Shown here in pieces: positions 18,995-28,796 of a stretch of 64,000 nt of DNA. The notes beneath the pieces were generated by a model. That model worked only from the letters and a program-made list of their open reading frames with translations. It was not told the DNA's origin and did not search any database. Numbering within the stretch: position 1 is the first letter of the stretch; every line of letters starts with the position of its first letter. The DNA is taken from assembly GCF_000760935.2 (NCBI RefSeq), contig NZ_CP049744.1:806001-870000 (forward strand), in the 5' to 3' direction. The translations under genes and the position numbers were made by a program. Source of the stretch: Rhodococcoides fascians A25f. GTDB lineage: Bacteria; Actinomycetota; Actinomycetes; Mycobacteriales; Mycobacteriaceae.

Positions 18995-20202
18995 TGCTGT
19001 ACTCCTTCGAGCAGTTTCTTCCAGTAGTCGAGCGCCTCGAGTCCGGTGGGAATCAGCACCGGATCGTCGGCGATCGGTGGTCCGGTCACGTTGCCGGGGC
19101 GGGTCGAATCGGTCAGTCCTAGGTCGTTGGGACGGGGTGCGTTCTGCGACCCGCGCTGGGCCAGGTTCTCGCCGGGCGGGCAGTACAACGTCAGATTCGG
19201 ATCGCGCGGAGATTCGTCGCCGACCGCGCGGCGGGGCGTGTCGTACCAGCAGACCGGGCCCTGGGTTGCGACCAGTGTGAAATCGCCGCGGTCTCCGTGC
19301 ACGACCGAGGTGAGTTTGCCCAGTGTGTCGGGCAGAGCGGTGAGCAGAGCCGACAGTGCGGGGGTGCGGTCACCCAGAACACCGGTTACCGACACCAGAT
19401 TGGTCAGCAATGCTCCCGTCGTTCCACGGGTGTCGTCGAGAAGGTGCTGGGTTCTGGTGAGCATCGCGGGGGACCGGTCGAGCAGGTAGACCAGTGACGG
19501 TTCGTTTCCGACGAGTTGGCCGGTCACATCACGTGTCACAGCCGCGGTGGCCGGCAGCGAGTCCGATGCAGGCGCGAGTGCGTCGAGCATCGGGAGCCCG
19601 GTATCGATGATGTTGGCCAACGCCGGTGCCTGCGCGTCGAGCATTCGAGTGAGGGCGTCGACGTCGTCGATCAGTCGGCCCAGTGCCCGCCCGGTCCCGT
19701 CGAGGGCCGTTCCCATGGTCTGCGTGAGGGAACTCACCGAGGCGGGGTCGATCGAGTCGACCAGTGTCGAGATGCTGGTGATGACCTCGTCGACTCGACG
19801 GGGCCGATCGGCGTCGTCGACGGTCAACGTGTCTCCGTCGACGAGATACGGGCCCTCCGCGGTGGTGGGCACGATGTCGAGTGTCTGAATGCCGAGAGCA
19901 TTGCTGTCGGTCACCCGAGCCGGAGAGCCGACGGGAACGGAAGCATCGGGGTCCAACGAGACTGCGATGTCGGCACCGAGCCCGTCGGCGGACAGCGCGA
20001 CGTCGGTGACTCGGCCGATCTCGATTCCGCGGTACGTGACGCCCGCGCCCACTCCCAGGTTCGCGGCATCGGTCGTCGTGGCGGTCACTGTGATCGAACC
20101 CTGCAATGCCGAGGGGCCGAGCGCATAGACGGTCCCTGCGAACAGTGCCACCACGGCCGTGATGGCGAAGAGAATCAGCTGAACGGTGACGGGCCGCCTC
20201 AT
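18991..20202 (-). CDS. mceF: MCE family protein MceF
   Basis: This 403-residue protein has an N-terminal signal-anchor (VQLILFAITAVVALFAGTVYAL), one MlaD/MCE domain (about residues 38-115, GVGAGVTYRGIEIGRV) and a long helical needle region, then a proline-rich tail ending WKKLLEGVQQ. Six such subunits build the tunnel of Mce lipid importers across the periplasm. The start codon at 20202 overlaps the preceding stop (ATGA). A Cys-containing segment (GPVCWYDTP, LYCPPGENL) may be disulfide-bonded outside the cell membrane. Confidence 0.9.
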   Translation of the reverse strand: MRRPVTVQLILFAITAVVALFAGTVYALGPSALQGSITVTATTTDAANLGVGAGVTYRGIEIGRVTDVALSADGLGADIAVSLDPDASVPVGSPARVTDSNALGIQTLDIVPTTAEGPYLVDGDTLTVDDADRPRRVDEVITSISTLVDSIDPASVSSLTQTMGTALDGTGRALGRLIDDVDALTRMLDAQAPALANIIDTGLPMLDALAPASDSLPATAAVTRDVTGQLVGNEPSLVYLLDRSPAMLTRTQHLLDDTRGTTGALLTNLVSVTGVLGDRTPALSALLTALPDTLGKLTSVVHGDRGDFTLVATQGPVCWYDTPRRAVGDESPRDPNLTLYCPPGENLAQRGSQNAPRPNDLGLTDSTRPGNVTGPPIADDPVLIPTGLEALDYWKKLLEGVQQ

Positions 20203-21242
20203 TTCGGGCCCCGCAGCACCGGTGCCAACAGCTGTCCTAGTGCCGAGGGCACGTCGGCGATGCGTCCACCGGTGGTCAACTCGCCCACTGTCTCCGGCAG
20301 GTCGAGTGCGCCGTCGAAGGCGAGGTAGTCGCCCCGCACGGCTCCGTCGAAGCCCGCAATGAAGTTGTTCATCTCGTTCAGAGTCGGGGTGATCGAATCG
20401 TTCCATCCCTGAACCGAACTCAGTACGCGGGCCATATCGTCGACGCCGTCCTCGAGTTGCTTCCCGTTGTCCGACAATATGTCTCGAGCCGTTGTGGCCA
20501 GCGAGGCGGTGTTGTCGAGCAGTGACGCCAGTCGGTCTCGTTGTTGAACGAGCAACTCGATCGTCGGCGCGGACACCGCGAGTCCGTCGTCGATGACGGT
20601 GCGGTTGTCGGCCAGCGCGGCGGACACGTCGCGTGCGGCCTGCAGTACACGATCGAATTCGCCGCGTTGCGCGTCGGCTGCGGCAAGGATGGTGTCGGTG
20701 CTGCGCAGCAGCTCCCCGACCTGCGGTCCACGGCCGGAGAACGCCGTGTCGAGCTCGGTGACGATGGTGTCGAGCTGACCGATTCCGCTGCCGTTCAGCA
20801 CCAGACCGAGAGCGGCGAGCGATGATTCGAGCTCCGGCCCGATGTCGGTGTCGGTGATGACGGCACCGTCGGACAGCCGATCTCCCGACGGTGTCTGCGG
20901 TGGATCGAGTCGGATGTACGGATCCCCGAGCGCCGACGCCACTTCGATCGATGCGGTGACATCGGCCGGAACGGGAACGGCTCGGGACAGGCTCAGACCG
21001 ACCCGAGCTCGACCCCCGTCGGTCGACAGATCGTGAACCCGGCCGACCAGTTGCTGCCCGCTCCGTACCTCGGCACCGAGCCTGATGCGGTCGGCCCGCG
21101 AGAACACTGCGGTCACAAGGTAATCGGATCCGTCCGCAGAACGGCCGAGTGGAAGTTCACCGAGACCGAGGCTACATCCGGTGAGTGTGCCGACGAGGAC
21201 GGCCGACACCGCCAGGCTCGCCAGAGCAGTGGGGCCTCTCAT
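20199..21242 (-). CDS. mceE: MCE family lipoprotein MceE
   Basis: This 347-residue protein has a lipoprotein signal with lipobox LTGC (Cys23), as usual for the fifth Mce subunit. An MCE domain follows (RIRLGAEVRSGQQLVGRVHDL, then LGDPYIRLDPP), and then a coiled helical segment with repeated hydrophobic heptads. It anchors to the membrane by lipid and joins the MceA-F hexamer. The gene overlaps both neighbours by 4 nt. Confidence 0.9.
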   Translation of the reverse strand: MRGPTALASLAVSAVLVGTLTGCSLGLGELPLGRSADGSDYLVTAVFSRADRIRLGAEVRSGQQLVGRVHDLSTDGGRARVGLSLSRAVPVPADVTASIEVASALGDPYIRLDPPQTPSGDRLSDGAVITDTDIGPELESSLAALGLVLNGSGIGQLDTIVTELDTAFSGRGPQVGELLRSTDTILAAADAQRGEFDRVLQAARDVSAALADNRTVIDDGLAVSAPTIELLVQQRDRLASLLDNTASLATTARDILSDNGKQLEDGVDDMARVLSSVQGWNDSITPTLNEMNNFIAGFDGAVRGDYLAFDGALDLPETVGELTTGGRIADVPSALGQLLAPVLRGPK

Positions 21243-22303
21243 CGGCCCTGCGCCAACTGTTGAATCAGACCCAGTGGATCGGATGCCCCGATGGGCACCG
21301 GTATCGGGTTGGTGAATCCGGCCCCGGTGCAGATCGGCAGAGCCAGGTCACGGCACAGCGGAACCGTCGAGGCGAACTGGTCGAGATCGGTGGAGACGTT
21401 CAAACGGATTCGTCCTCGCTGGTCGTCGCCGATGGTTTTTCCGATGTTCTGCATCGCCAACGGCAAGACGTCCATCAGTTCGGCGAATTGTGCTTCGTGC
21501 GTCGCCAATCGACCGGTCAGATCGGCGGCATTGTCGAGTGCAGCGCGTAGATCGTCGCCCCGGCCGGCGAGCAACCGGTCGAGTTCGTCGAACATCGACG
21601 TCAGTTGGGCGATCGGAGTGCCCACGTCGAGGTCCTGAGTGCGGAACTCCTGCCCGAGGCGATCGAGTGAGTTCACCACCGATTCCACTGCACCGTCTCG
21701 ATGGCCGACAGCGGTGATCAGCTGGTTCACGGTCTCGATGAGTGCGCCGATGTTCTCGCTGTTCCCGCCGATCACGGCGGTCGCCTGCGCAATGTTGCGG
21801 ATGGCGTCGTTGACCGCCGGTCCTGTCCCGTCGGTGGATTCGGCGAGTTCGGCCGCTGCGGCACCGAGGTCGGCTCCCTCGGGACCGACCGCAGTGGCGA
21901 TCACGTCCACACTGTCGAGGAGCTGGTCGAAGTTGATGGGCGAATGGCTACGCTCGACCGGAATCACGCTGTCGCCGAGTTCTTCTCCGCCCTGATACAC
22001 CGGCCCGATCTCGATGAATCGGTCGCTGATGACCGACGGGTTCATGACGTACGCCTCGGCGTCGGCCGCAATGGCGTCGTCCGAGGTGATGGACATGACG
22101 ACGCGCACCGCATTGCCCCGGGGCGTGATGTCGGTGACGGTACCCACCGGAACACCGAGAATCCGGACCGGGCTTCCGGGATGGACGCCGTTGATGTAGG
22201 CGAAATCCGCTGTGACGGTGGTCGAGTGCTCGGAGCCGTGGAGAACGAACCAGCCGCCGACCAGAGCAGCCACCGCGATCAGCGCAGTCGGTGTCTTTCT
22301 CAT
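21239..22303 (-). CDS. mceD: MCE family protein MceD
   Basis: This 354-residue protein has a single N-terminal membrane helix (TALIAVAALVGGWFVLHG), an MCE domain (NGVHPGSPVRILGVPVGTV, 'IEIGP') and a helical region. It ends with a Cys-containing tail (LCRDLALPICTGAG). The start at 22303 overlaps the mceC stop by ATGA; a nearby in-frame ATG two codons upstream is possible. Confidence 0.88.
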   Translation of the reverse strand: MRKTPTALIAVAALVGGWFVLHGSEHSTTVTADFAYINGVHPGSPVRILGVPVGTVTDITPRGNAVRVVMSITSDDAIAADAEAYVMNPSVISDRFIEIGPVYQGGEELGDSVIPVERSHSPINFDQLLDSVDVIATAVGPEGADLGAAAAELAESTDGTGPAVNDAIRNIAQATAVIGGNSENIGALIETVNQLITAVGHRDGAVESVVNSLDRLGQEFRTQDLDVGTPIAQLTSMFDELDRLLAGRGDDLRAALDNAADLTGRLATHEAQFAELMDVLPLAMQNIGKTIGDDQRGRIRLNVSTDLDQFASTVPLCRDLALPICTGAGFTNPIPVPIGASDPLGLIQQLAQGR

Positions 22304-23274
22304 CGGCATCCCGTCTGAATGCCCAAGGTGCACAGCAGGTTGTCGGCGATCGGGCCGGCCGGGGCCGAGACGTCCACCCAATTTCCGTTGCCGGTGGCGT
22401 CGGTGACTGCGCGCAAGGCGGCGGGCAGGGTTGTCATGAGGGTGTCGATGTTCTGCCCGTTTCGGTCGAGGGTGTCGGTGACCCCGCGCAGGTTGCCGAT
22501 CAGACGATCGAGCTGCTCGGAGTTGTCGTCGAGGAATGTCGACGCGGTGGCGGTGACGGTTCGGAGGTCGTTCACCAACTGGCTCAGTGCAGTCCGTCGA
22601 TCGGCCAGCACCGACAGCACGAACTCGGCGTTGCTCACCAGAGACGACAGCGATGCACTTTCCGCGGCGAGCGACGAGGACAGAGATCGGGATGCATCGA
22701 GCAATCCGGAGATCTGCTCGTCGTTCTCGGCCAGCAGTGCCGATGCCGAACCGATGCCGCTGAGGGCGTCACGCAGTGTCGAACTGTTCTCCGGCAGCGA
22801 CTCTCGCAAGGTTCTAACCATCTCCTCGAGTCCGGGAACGTCCACGTCGGCGGCGGTGGTGTTCGTGGCGGCCGAGATCTGGTCGAGGGAATACGGAACC
22901 GATGTTCGCTCGAGGGGGATGGTGTTGTCCGTTCCGAGGGAACCGCTGCCGTCGGGGACGATCTGTAGGTAGCGCTTCCCGAGGATGGTACGCAGCTGGA
23001 TCGACGCGTGCGTTCGGTCGCCGAGCGTGTGGTCCCGGTCGAGCCGAAACGTCACCTGGACGTGGGTACCGACGATATCGACGCTGTCGACACGGCCCTC
23101 GGGTACTCCGGCGACGTACACCGGATCGGACTCGGTGAGCCCGCCGGCATTCTCGAATTGCGCTGTGTAGGAATGGGTGCGGACCAGATACCAGGCCTGC
23201 GGTACGGCCAGAGCGCACACCAGTGCCACGGCGATCATCACGATCCCGCCGACACCGAGCTTGGTGGTGGTCAT
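22300..23274 (-). CDS. mceC: MCE family protein MceC
   Basis: This 324-residue protein has an N-terminal anchor (IVMIAVALVCALAVPQAWYLV), an MCE domain with GLTESDPVYVAGVPEGRV and ILGKRYLQIVPDG, and helical repeats. It ends in CTLGIQTGCR, a pattern of paired cysteines shared with other subunits. It has the relatively short C terminus seen throughout this operon. Junctions on both sides overlap. Confidence 0.9.
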   Translation of the reverse strand: MTTTKLGVGGIVMIAVALVCALAVPQAWYLVRTHSYTAQFENAGGLTESDPVYVAGVPEGRVDSVDIVGTHVQVTFRLDRDHTLGDRTHASIQLRTILGKRYLQIVPDGSGSLGTDNTIPLERTSVPYSLDQISAATNTTAADVDVPGLEEMVRTLRESLPENSSTLRDALSGIGSASALLAENDEQISGLLDASRSLSSSLAAESASLSSLVSNAEFVLSVLADRRTALSQLVNDLRTVTATASTFLDDNSEQLDRLIGNLRGVTDTLDRNGQNIDTLMTTLPAALRAVTDATGNGNWVDVSAPAGPIADNLLCTLGIQTGCR

Positions 23275-24281
23275 CGGCAGATCTCCGAGTGAGTCGTGCC
23301 GAAGATGTTCGCTTCGGAGTCACCTGCCAGCAGGGTGAAGTTGCACGTGTAGAGGTTGAGCCAACCGCCGTAGTCGCCGATGCGATTGATGGACTGTGCA
23401 AGCTCCGGAAGCAACGTCATGGTTCGGTCGAACGGTTCTGTGTTCGCCGTCCACGCATCGGTTGTCGCAGTGCTGTCGGCAACGATGGCATCGAGCGGAG
23501 CGGCCGCATGCGTCAACAGTTCGGCCAACGATCGCACCGAGTCGGATCCGTCCTCCAGTACGGATACGAGTTGATCTCCGTGTCGGACTGCCACGTCGGC
23601 GAGCTCGGCAAGCCCGTCGATCAGGCGCGTGATGTCGGCAGAATGCGAGTCGAGATCGCTCGTCACCATTCCGAGGCTCGCGATCAGTTCGTCGAGAATC
23701 TGTTCGTTGTCGGTCAATCCCCGGGTCATCGACGCCACTCGTACCAACAACGATTCGATCGCGGAGGACCGACCAGAGAAAGCGTCGACGATCGAGCGTG
23801 CCAACGAGTTGATCTGGTTCGGGTCGATCGCGTCGAACAGCGGCTCGAAGCCGTTGACCAACGCGGTCAGGTCGACGGGAGGAGAGGTTCGCGAGAGCGG
23901 TATCACCTCGTCCGCCGCCAGGGTGCCCGACGGGTCGGCGGGGGTTTCGAGCGCGAGATACCGCGCACCGAGCATGTCGCCGTATCGGATTGCGGCGGTG
24001 ACGTTCCCGGGCAGTTGCACATCGGACTGCACGGAGAACGACACCAGGGCGATGCTGGTGGGACCGTCGGTGGTCGACCGGACGTCGGCGACCTTGCCGA
24101 CCCGGACTCCTGCGAGGGTGACGTCGTTGCCGTCCCGGAGGCCCTCGACGCCGACGAATTCGGCGGTGTACCGGGTCGTGGCACCGGCGACCGGGACATC
24201 GAGCGTCTGGATGACGACCACGGCCGAGAGCGCACCTGCGGCGACGAAGGCGGCAAGCGACATCGGGGGTCGGATACTCAT
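23271..24281 (-). CDS. mceB: MCE family protein MceB
   Basis: This 336-residue protein has an N-terminal anchor (LAAFVAAGALSAVVVIQTL) and an MCE domain with GLRDGNDVTLAGVRVGKV and MLGARYLALETP, followed by helical segments and the C-terminal GWLNLYTCNFTLLAG typical of MceB proteins. ATG 24281 was chosen for its ATGA overlap with mceA; a much longer open frame upstream is antisense to or out of frame with other genes. Confidence 0.9.
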   Translation of the reverse strand: MSIRPPMSLAAFVAAGALSAVVVIQTLDVPVAGATTRYTAEFVGVEGLRDGNDVTLAGVRVGKVADVRSTTDGPTSIALVSFSVQSDVQLPGNVTAAIRYGDMLGARYLALETPADPSGTLAADEVIPLSRTSPPVDLTALVNGFEPLFDAIDPNQINSLARSIVDAFSGRSSAIESLLVRVASMTRGLTDNEQILDELIASLGMVTSDLDSHSADITRLIDGLAELADVAVRHGDQLVSVLEDGSDSVRSLAELLTHAAAPLDAIVADSTATTDAWTANTEPFDRTMTLLPELAQSINRIGDYGGWLNLYTCNFTLLAGDSEANIFGTTHSEICR

Positions 24282-25438
24282 CGGACGGTCACCTCGGTGC
24301 CACGGAGCAGCGGAGCCAGCAGCAGCGTGCTGGCGGGATTCAGTGGGACCGATGTGCCGGTTGCGGCGTCCTGTATCTCGGCCAGGGCGCAGTTGGGTCC
24401 GGCGAGACCGGGATACCGCGGGCAGTCGGCGGCAGTGTAGGGAAGCGGTTCGGAGAAGTCGGGTACTGCGGTGACATCGAACTTGCCCGAGGCGAAGATC
24501 CGCGCACCGGCCTCGCCGAACGGCCCCAACCGATCGAGCGTCGCAGTGAGGCCGTCGGAACTTCGCGCCAGTGCACCGATCGCCGAGCCGCCGCTGCGGA
24601 CGACAACAATTGCTGCACTCCGGTTCTCGGCCGCCACGGCGTGCGCGGACTCCGCCGTCCCTGCCGCTGCAGTCAACAGTGACCGCACGCCGTCGGATCG
24701 ATCGAGCAACGTCTGCGACACAGTGGTCGCGGCAGCGACCGAGGCGAGCACGTCCGGCGTTGCGGCAGCGATGTTCTCGGTCAACTCGCGCAGCTGCGGC
24801 ATACGGCTCAGGGCGGCCTCGATTCCGGGTTCGAGTCGGTCGGTGACGGAGGCGAGCCGGTCGATACTCTCGCCGATGCTCTGACCTCTGCCGCGTAGTG
24901 CGGTGCCGAGCGCGGTCAGAGCCAGCTGCGCCTGATCCGGTTCCAGGCCGTCGAGGAGGTCGGTCACCGTGCGGAACAGATCGCTCGCCTGGACTGCATC
25001 GGCAGACGCGTCCGGTTGCAGCACCATCCCGTCCGCCAGTGCCGCGGAGGACGGTCGATCGACTGCAACGAGTTGAATGTAGATGTCTCCGAACAGAGTT
25101 CGTGGCACCACTCGAACACGCGCGGATGCCGGCACCGCATCTATTCGGTCTGCGTCGATGCGCATCGTCACTCGAGATCGATCGACACCCGGCTCGATGT
25201 CGACGACCTCGCCCACTCGAACGCCGAGATACTGGACGCCGATCTCCCCGGTGAGCAATCCTGCTGTCGCGGGAAGCACGACCGATACTTCTGGTGCGGA
25301 GTCGAAGGTGCCCGAGCTGTAGGCAACCGATGCGACCGCAGCGACCACTGCGGTGCAGGACGCGACGACTCCGCGGAACACGAGCATGCGTCGGCCGGGG
25401 CTGAGACGACGGGGAGCAGGCTGGTTCGGGACCGTCAC
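24278..25438 (-). CDS. mceA: MCE family protein MceA
   Basis: This 386-residue protein has one N-terminal membrane helix (RGVVASCTAVVAAVASVAY), an MCE domain (GLLTGEIGVQYLGVRVGEV, then TLFGDIYIQLV), and a helical domain. The segment YTAADCPRYPGLAGPNCAL near the C terminus is typical of MceA. GTG 25438 overlaps the upstream permease stop (GTGA). Short length compared with Mce1A suggests a distinct Mce paralogue group. Confidence 0.9.
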   Translation of the reverse strand: MTVPNQPAPRRLSPGRRMLVFRGVVASCTAVVAAVASVAYSSGTFDSAPEVSVVLPATAGLLTGEIGVQYLGVRVGEVVDIEPGVDRSRVTMRIDADRIDAVPASARVRVVPRTLFGDIYIQLVAVDRPSSAALADGMVLQPDASADAVQASDLFRTVTDLLDGLEPDQAQLALTALGTALRGRGQSIGESIDRLASVTDRLEPGIEAALSRMPQLRELTENIAAATPDVLASVAAATTVSQTLLDRSDGVRSLLTAAAGTAESAHAVAAENRSAAIVVVRSGGSAIGALARSSDGLTATLDRLGPFGEAGARIFASGKFDVTAVPDFSEPLPYTAADCPRYPGLAGPNCALAEIQDAATGTSVPLNPASTLLLAPLLRGTEVTVR

Positions 25439-26283
25439 GAGGCACCGAGCCCGGGCACGGTGGGAACGATTCCCCACAGCGCGAACGTCAGGAACACGTC
25501 GGTGATACCGATCGCCAGAATCGAGGTACGTAGTGCGCGGCCGGCGGCGCGGCCGACCCCCTCCGGTCCGCCCGACGCGTGAAAACCGTAGGAGCAGTGG
25601 ACGAGCGCGACGATGATCGCGAACACGACCGCTTTGACGACCGAATACACCAGATCGCTCGGGGTCAACGCGAGGTGGAAGTAGTAGTCGTACGTACCGG
25701 CCGAGCTGCCGCCGAACGTGACGACGACCAATCGCGTGGCGACGTAGGCGGCGATCAGGCCGACCATGTAGATCGGCACGATGCACACCACTGCCGCGAT
25801 CAGCCGGGTGGTGGCCAGGAACGGAATAGGCCGCACCGCCATCGAATCGAGCGCATCGATCTCCTCGGAGATTCGCATGGCACCGAGTTGGGCGGTGAAT
25901 CCGGTCCCGACCTTGGCCGCCAACGCGATACTGGCGATGACCGGTGCCAGCTCCCGGGTGTTCGCCAGTGCCGAGAGCAGCCCGGACAGAGAGGTCAAAC
26001 CGATCAGGTCCAGACCGCGGTAGGTCTCGACGCCGACCATCATCGCCGCGACGGCCGACATCGCGAACACGATGCCGATGGTGCCGCCGCCGGCCAGTAG
26101 CGATGCATATCCGAAGCTCACCTCGCCGACGTGGCGCAGAACGTGTTTCGAGTATCGGCGCACCGTGTACGGGATGGCCGCGATGGTCTCGAACCAGAAG
26201 GTGACGTGCCGGCCGACGTCCACCATCGCCGAGGTTGCAGCCCGGGTTCTGCGCTGGAGTCGAACGCGGGTGTCGAACGCCAT
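25435..26283 (-). CDS. yrbEB: YrbE-type permease B of the Mce transporter
   Basis: This 282-residue MlaE/YrbE permease has five to six membrane helices. The MlaE family sequence is visible in GFTAQLGAMRISEEIDALDSM, the EExDAL cytoplasmic loop that contacts the MlaF-type ATPase. No ATPase gene is adjacent; in actinobacteria a shared Mkl/MceG ATPase is encoded elsewhere. It overlaps yrbEA by a single base (TGATG type). Confidence 0.92.
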   Translation of the reverse strand: MAFDTRVRLQRRTRAATSAMVDVGRHVTFWFETIAAIPYTVRRYSKHVLRHVGEVSFGYASLLAGGGTIGIVFAMSAVAAMMVGVETYRGLDLIGLTSLSGLLSALANTRELAPVIASIALAAKVGTGFTAQLGAMRISEEIDALDSMAVRPIPFLATTRLIAAVVCIVPIYMVGLIAAYVATRLVVVTFGGSSAGTYDYYFHLALTPSDLVYSVVKAVVFAIIVALVHCSYGFHASGGPEGVGRAAGRALRTSILAIGITDVFLTFALWGIVPTVPGLGAS

Positions 26284-27092
26284 CAGTACGTCCCGACCGC
26301 GGGAACGACGACTGCATAGAGTTGCGACAGAACGGTATTGACAACGAAGACCATGACAAATGCCAGGACGACGGCTTCGTTGACCGCGTCGGCGACGCCA
26401 CTCGGTCCGCCCTTGGCGTGCAGTCCCCGGTACGACGCGATGAGCGTCGACGTCACCGCGAAACAGGCCGATTTGATCATGGCCATGACGAAATCGGAGA
26501 CGCGGCCGTATTCGGTGAACGTGGCCAGAAACGCGCCTGCGGACTGATCGGCAACGAGTACCTGGTAGAACAGGCACGCCGACACACCGACGAGTGTGAC
26601 CATGGCGCAGATGACAACGGCCACGACAACCGAGGCAACGAGCCGGGGAACCACCAGTCGGGCGACGACGTCGACGCCCATCACTTCCATGGCGGCGATC
26701 TCCTCACGGATCGTTCTCGATCCGAGATCGGCGCAGATCGCCGATCCGGCAACGCCTGCGAGCATCAGTGCGCACACCAACGCCGCAGCCTGACCGACCA
26801 CCACGAACGCCACGACCGCGCCGGAATAGGCTCCGGCACCGAGCCTTCCCGCCAGTGACCCGACCGACACCGCGATCAGTACGCCGATGGGGAGCATCAA
26901 CAGCAGAGCGGGAACCGTGCACACACGCGCGACGAACAGAGCCTGGTTGACTGTCTCGGCGACCGGTAACCGGCCTCGAACCATGTCGGTCACGGCGCGC
27001 GAGCAGGCGGTCGTCGAGAACGCCGACAGGCCACCGATCTGATCGACGAGATCGCGAACCGGACCTCGCGCGACCGGTGGCTCGAATCTCAT
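26283..27092 (-). CDS. yrbEA: YrbE-type permease A of the Mce transporter
   Basis: This 269-residue MlaE-family permease shows the loop GSRTIREEIAAMEVMGVDVV, which corresponds to the EExDAL element of the partner permease, and several membrane helices (for example VPALLLMLPIGVLIAVSVGSL). With YrbEB it forms the inner-membrane core of the lipid importer. It starts 3 nt after the fadD stop, so it is co-transcribed with it. Confidence 0.92.
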   Translation of the reverse strand: MRFEPPVARGPVRDLVDQIGGLSAFSTTACSRAVTDMVRGRLPVAETVNQALFVARVCTVPALLLMLPIGVLIAVSVGSLAGRLGAGAYSGAVVAFVVVGQAAALVCALMLAGVAGSAICADLGSRTIREEIAAMEVMGVDVVARLVVPRLVASVVVAVVICAMVTLVGVSACLFYQVLVADQSAGAFLATFTEYGRVSDFVMAMIKSACFAVTSTLIASYRGLHAKGGPSGVADAVNEAVVLAFVMVFVVNTVLSQLYAVVVPAVGTY

Positions 27093-27095
27093 CGG

Positions 27096-28679
27096 TCAGG
27101 CCGGCGTCGGCGAATAGGACTTCCTGAGTGAGACCTTCAGAACCTTGCCGCTGGCGTTGCGGGGCAACGCATCGACGATCACCAGATCCTTGGGGTGCTT
27201 GAACCGGGCCAGGTGATCACCGAGCCACACGGTCAACTCGTCGAGCGTGAGATCGGGCGCGTTCTGGGAATCGTGAAGTGCGACAACAGCGACGGGTACC
27301 TCGCCCCATTTGTCGTCGAGGCGACCGATCACGGCGGCTTCGAGAATTCTCGGGTGTGAGAACAGTACGTTCTCGACCTCCGCGCAGTAGATGTTCTCGC
27401 CGCCCGAGATGATCATGTCCTTCTTCCGGTCGACGACGAAGACGAAGCCTTCCTCGTCCTGGCGCACCAGATCGCCGGAGTGAAACCAGCCGCCCTGGAA
27501 CGCGTCGGCCGTGGCATCGGGGTTCTCCCAGTAGCCGCGCATCAATGTCGGTCCCCGGTAGACGATTTCGCCGATCTCACCCTGAGGCACGTCGTTCATC
27601 TCGTCGTCCACCACCCGCGCCGCGATGGTCGGGATCACGCGTCCGACGGATCCGATCTTGCGCAGTGCATCCGAGCCGTCGAGGACGCAGGTGATGGGCG
27701 ACATCTCGGTCTGGCCGAACACGGCGACGTTCAGCGCATCCGGGAACGTCGCCGACATGGCCTTCAGTACGGTGTCCGACGCAGGTGCCGCACCCCAGGA
27801 AATCACCCGCAGCGCAAGCTTTCTGGGGCTGCGAGACTGCTCGGCGCACATGGCCTGCCATTGCACCGGTACGAGAAACAGGTTGGTGACTCGTTCTGCG
27901 GCCAGGACATCGAGCAGGGTGCCGGGGTCGAAGGCGCCCACCGGGTAGATCACGGTGGTGATGCCGAGCAGCAGGCTCGGGGCGAGGCTGCCCAGTGCCG
28001 CGATGTGGAACATGGGGGAGGCGCAGAATCCGACCTCGTCGGTCTCGCTCATCTGCAGTGCGCGAATGCACGTGAACGCCTGGGCCTGCATGTTCGCGTG
28101 GGTGAGAACGGCGCCCTTGGGGCGTCCGGTGGTACCCGAGGTGTACATGATCAGTGCGGACGCGTCGTCGGGCACGTCGACCACCGCTGCGGGTTCGCTT
28201 TCGGCGAGCAGGCGCTCGTAGGACTCTCCGACCGTGATGACGACCGGCGGTGAATCGGACTGTGCCACAACTGCGTCGACGAGTGGTGTGAGGGCGTCGT
28301 CGGTGATCACGATGGCGGAGCCGCTGTTTCGAGCGAGAAACGTGACTTCGGGTGGAGTCATTCGGAAATTGACCGGGACGGCCAGAGCGCCCAGTGCGTT
28401 GATCGCCAGGACCGCTTCGAGATACTCGGGTCGATTGAGCATCACGATCAGTACTCGGTCGCCGAAGCCGACCCCTCGATCCTTCAGCACCCCTGCGAAC
28501 CTCGCCACTCGGTCGTCCAGTTCGCGCCAGGTGATCGATCGCCCCTGGAACCGCAGGGCCACGCTCGTCGGCTGCATCGTCGCGTGCCGTCGAACATGGT
28601 TGTTCCAGTTGCTTCGGCTGGAGAGTTGGGGTTCGTCGGTGTGGATCGTGCGTGCAGTCGAGTCCGTGTGAGCGGCCAT
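27096..28679 (-). CDS. fadD: Long-chain acyl-CoA synthetase (FadD)
   Basis: This 527-residue enzyme of the ANL superfamily activates carboxylic acids to CoA thioesters through acyl-AMP. Key motifs are the AMP-binding YTSGTTGRPKGAVL, the middle GEIVYRGPTLMRGYW, GWFHSGD, and the C-terminal catalytic Lys in PRNASGKVLK. As first gene before the yrbE/mce genes it matches the mce1 arrangement with fadD5 in mycobacteria, suggesting it activates the imported lipid. It begins 117 bp after an enoyl-CoA hydratase gene on the same strand, so the promoter may lie in that gap. Confidence 0.93.
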   Translation of the reverse strand: MAAHTDSTARTIHTDEPQLSSRSNWNNHVRRHATMQPTSVALRFQGRSITWRELDDRVARFAGVLKDRGVGFGDRVLIVMLNRPEYLEAVLAINALGALAVPVNFRMTPPEVTFLARNSGSAIVITDDALTPLVDAVVAQSDSPPVVITVGESYERLLAESEPAAVVDVPDDASALIMYTSGTTGRPKGAVLTHANMQAQAFTCIRALQMSETDEVGFCASPMFHIAALGSLAPSLLLGITTVIYPVGAFDPGTLLDVLAAERVTNLFLVPVQWQAMCAEQSRSPRKLALRVISWGAAPASDTVLKAMSATFPDALNVAVFGQTEMSPITCVLDGSDALRKIGSVGRVIPTIAARVVDDEMNDVPQGEIGEIVYRGPTLMRGYWENPDATADAFQGGWFHSGDLVRQDEEGFVFVVDRKKDMIISGGENIYCAEVENVLFSHPRILEAAVIGRLDDKWGEVPVAVVALHDSQNAPDLTLDELTVWLGDHLARFKHPKDLVIVDALPRNASGKVLKVSLRKSYSPTPA

Positions 28680-28796
28680 CGCCGGTTCCTCTCTGAGCCG
28701 TGAGGCGGGGTTCGAATGTGGTGGAGCTTACCTAGTGAGCAGTGCTTTGTCTGCAGTTTGTCGAGTGCATTGCTGCAGGTCAGTCGTTGAGTAAGT

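Noticed and set aside
28700..28740. tRNA-like T-loop GGTTCGAATG upstream of fadD
   Set aside because: No matching acceptor or anticodon arms could be folded.
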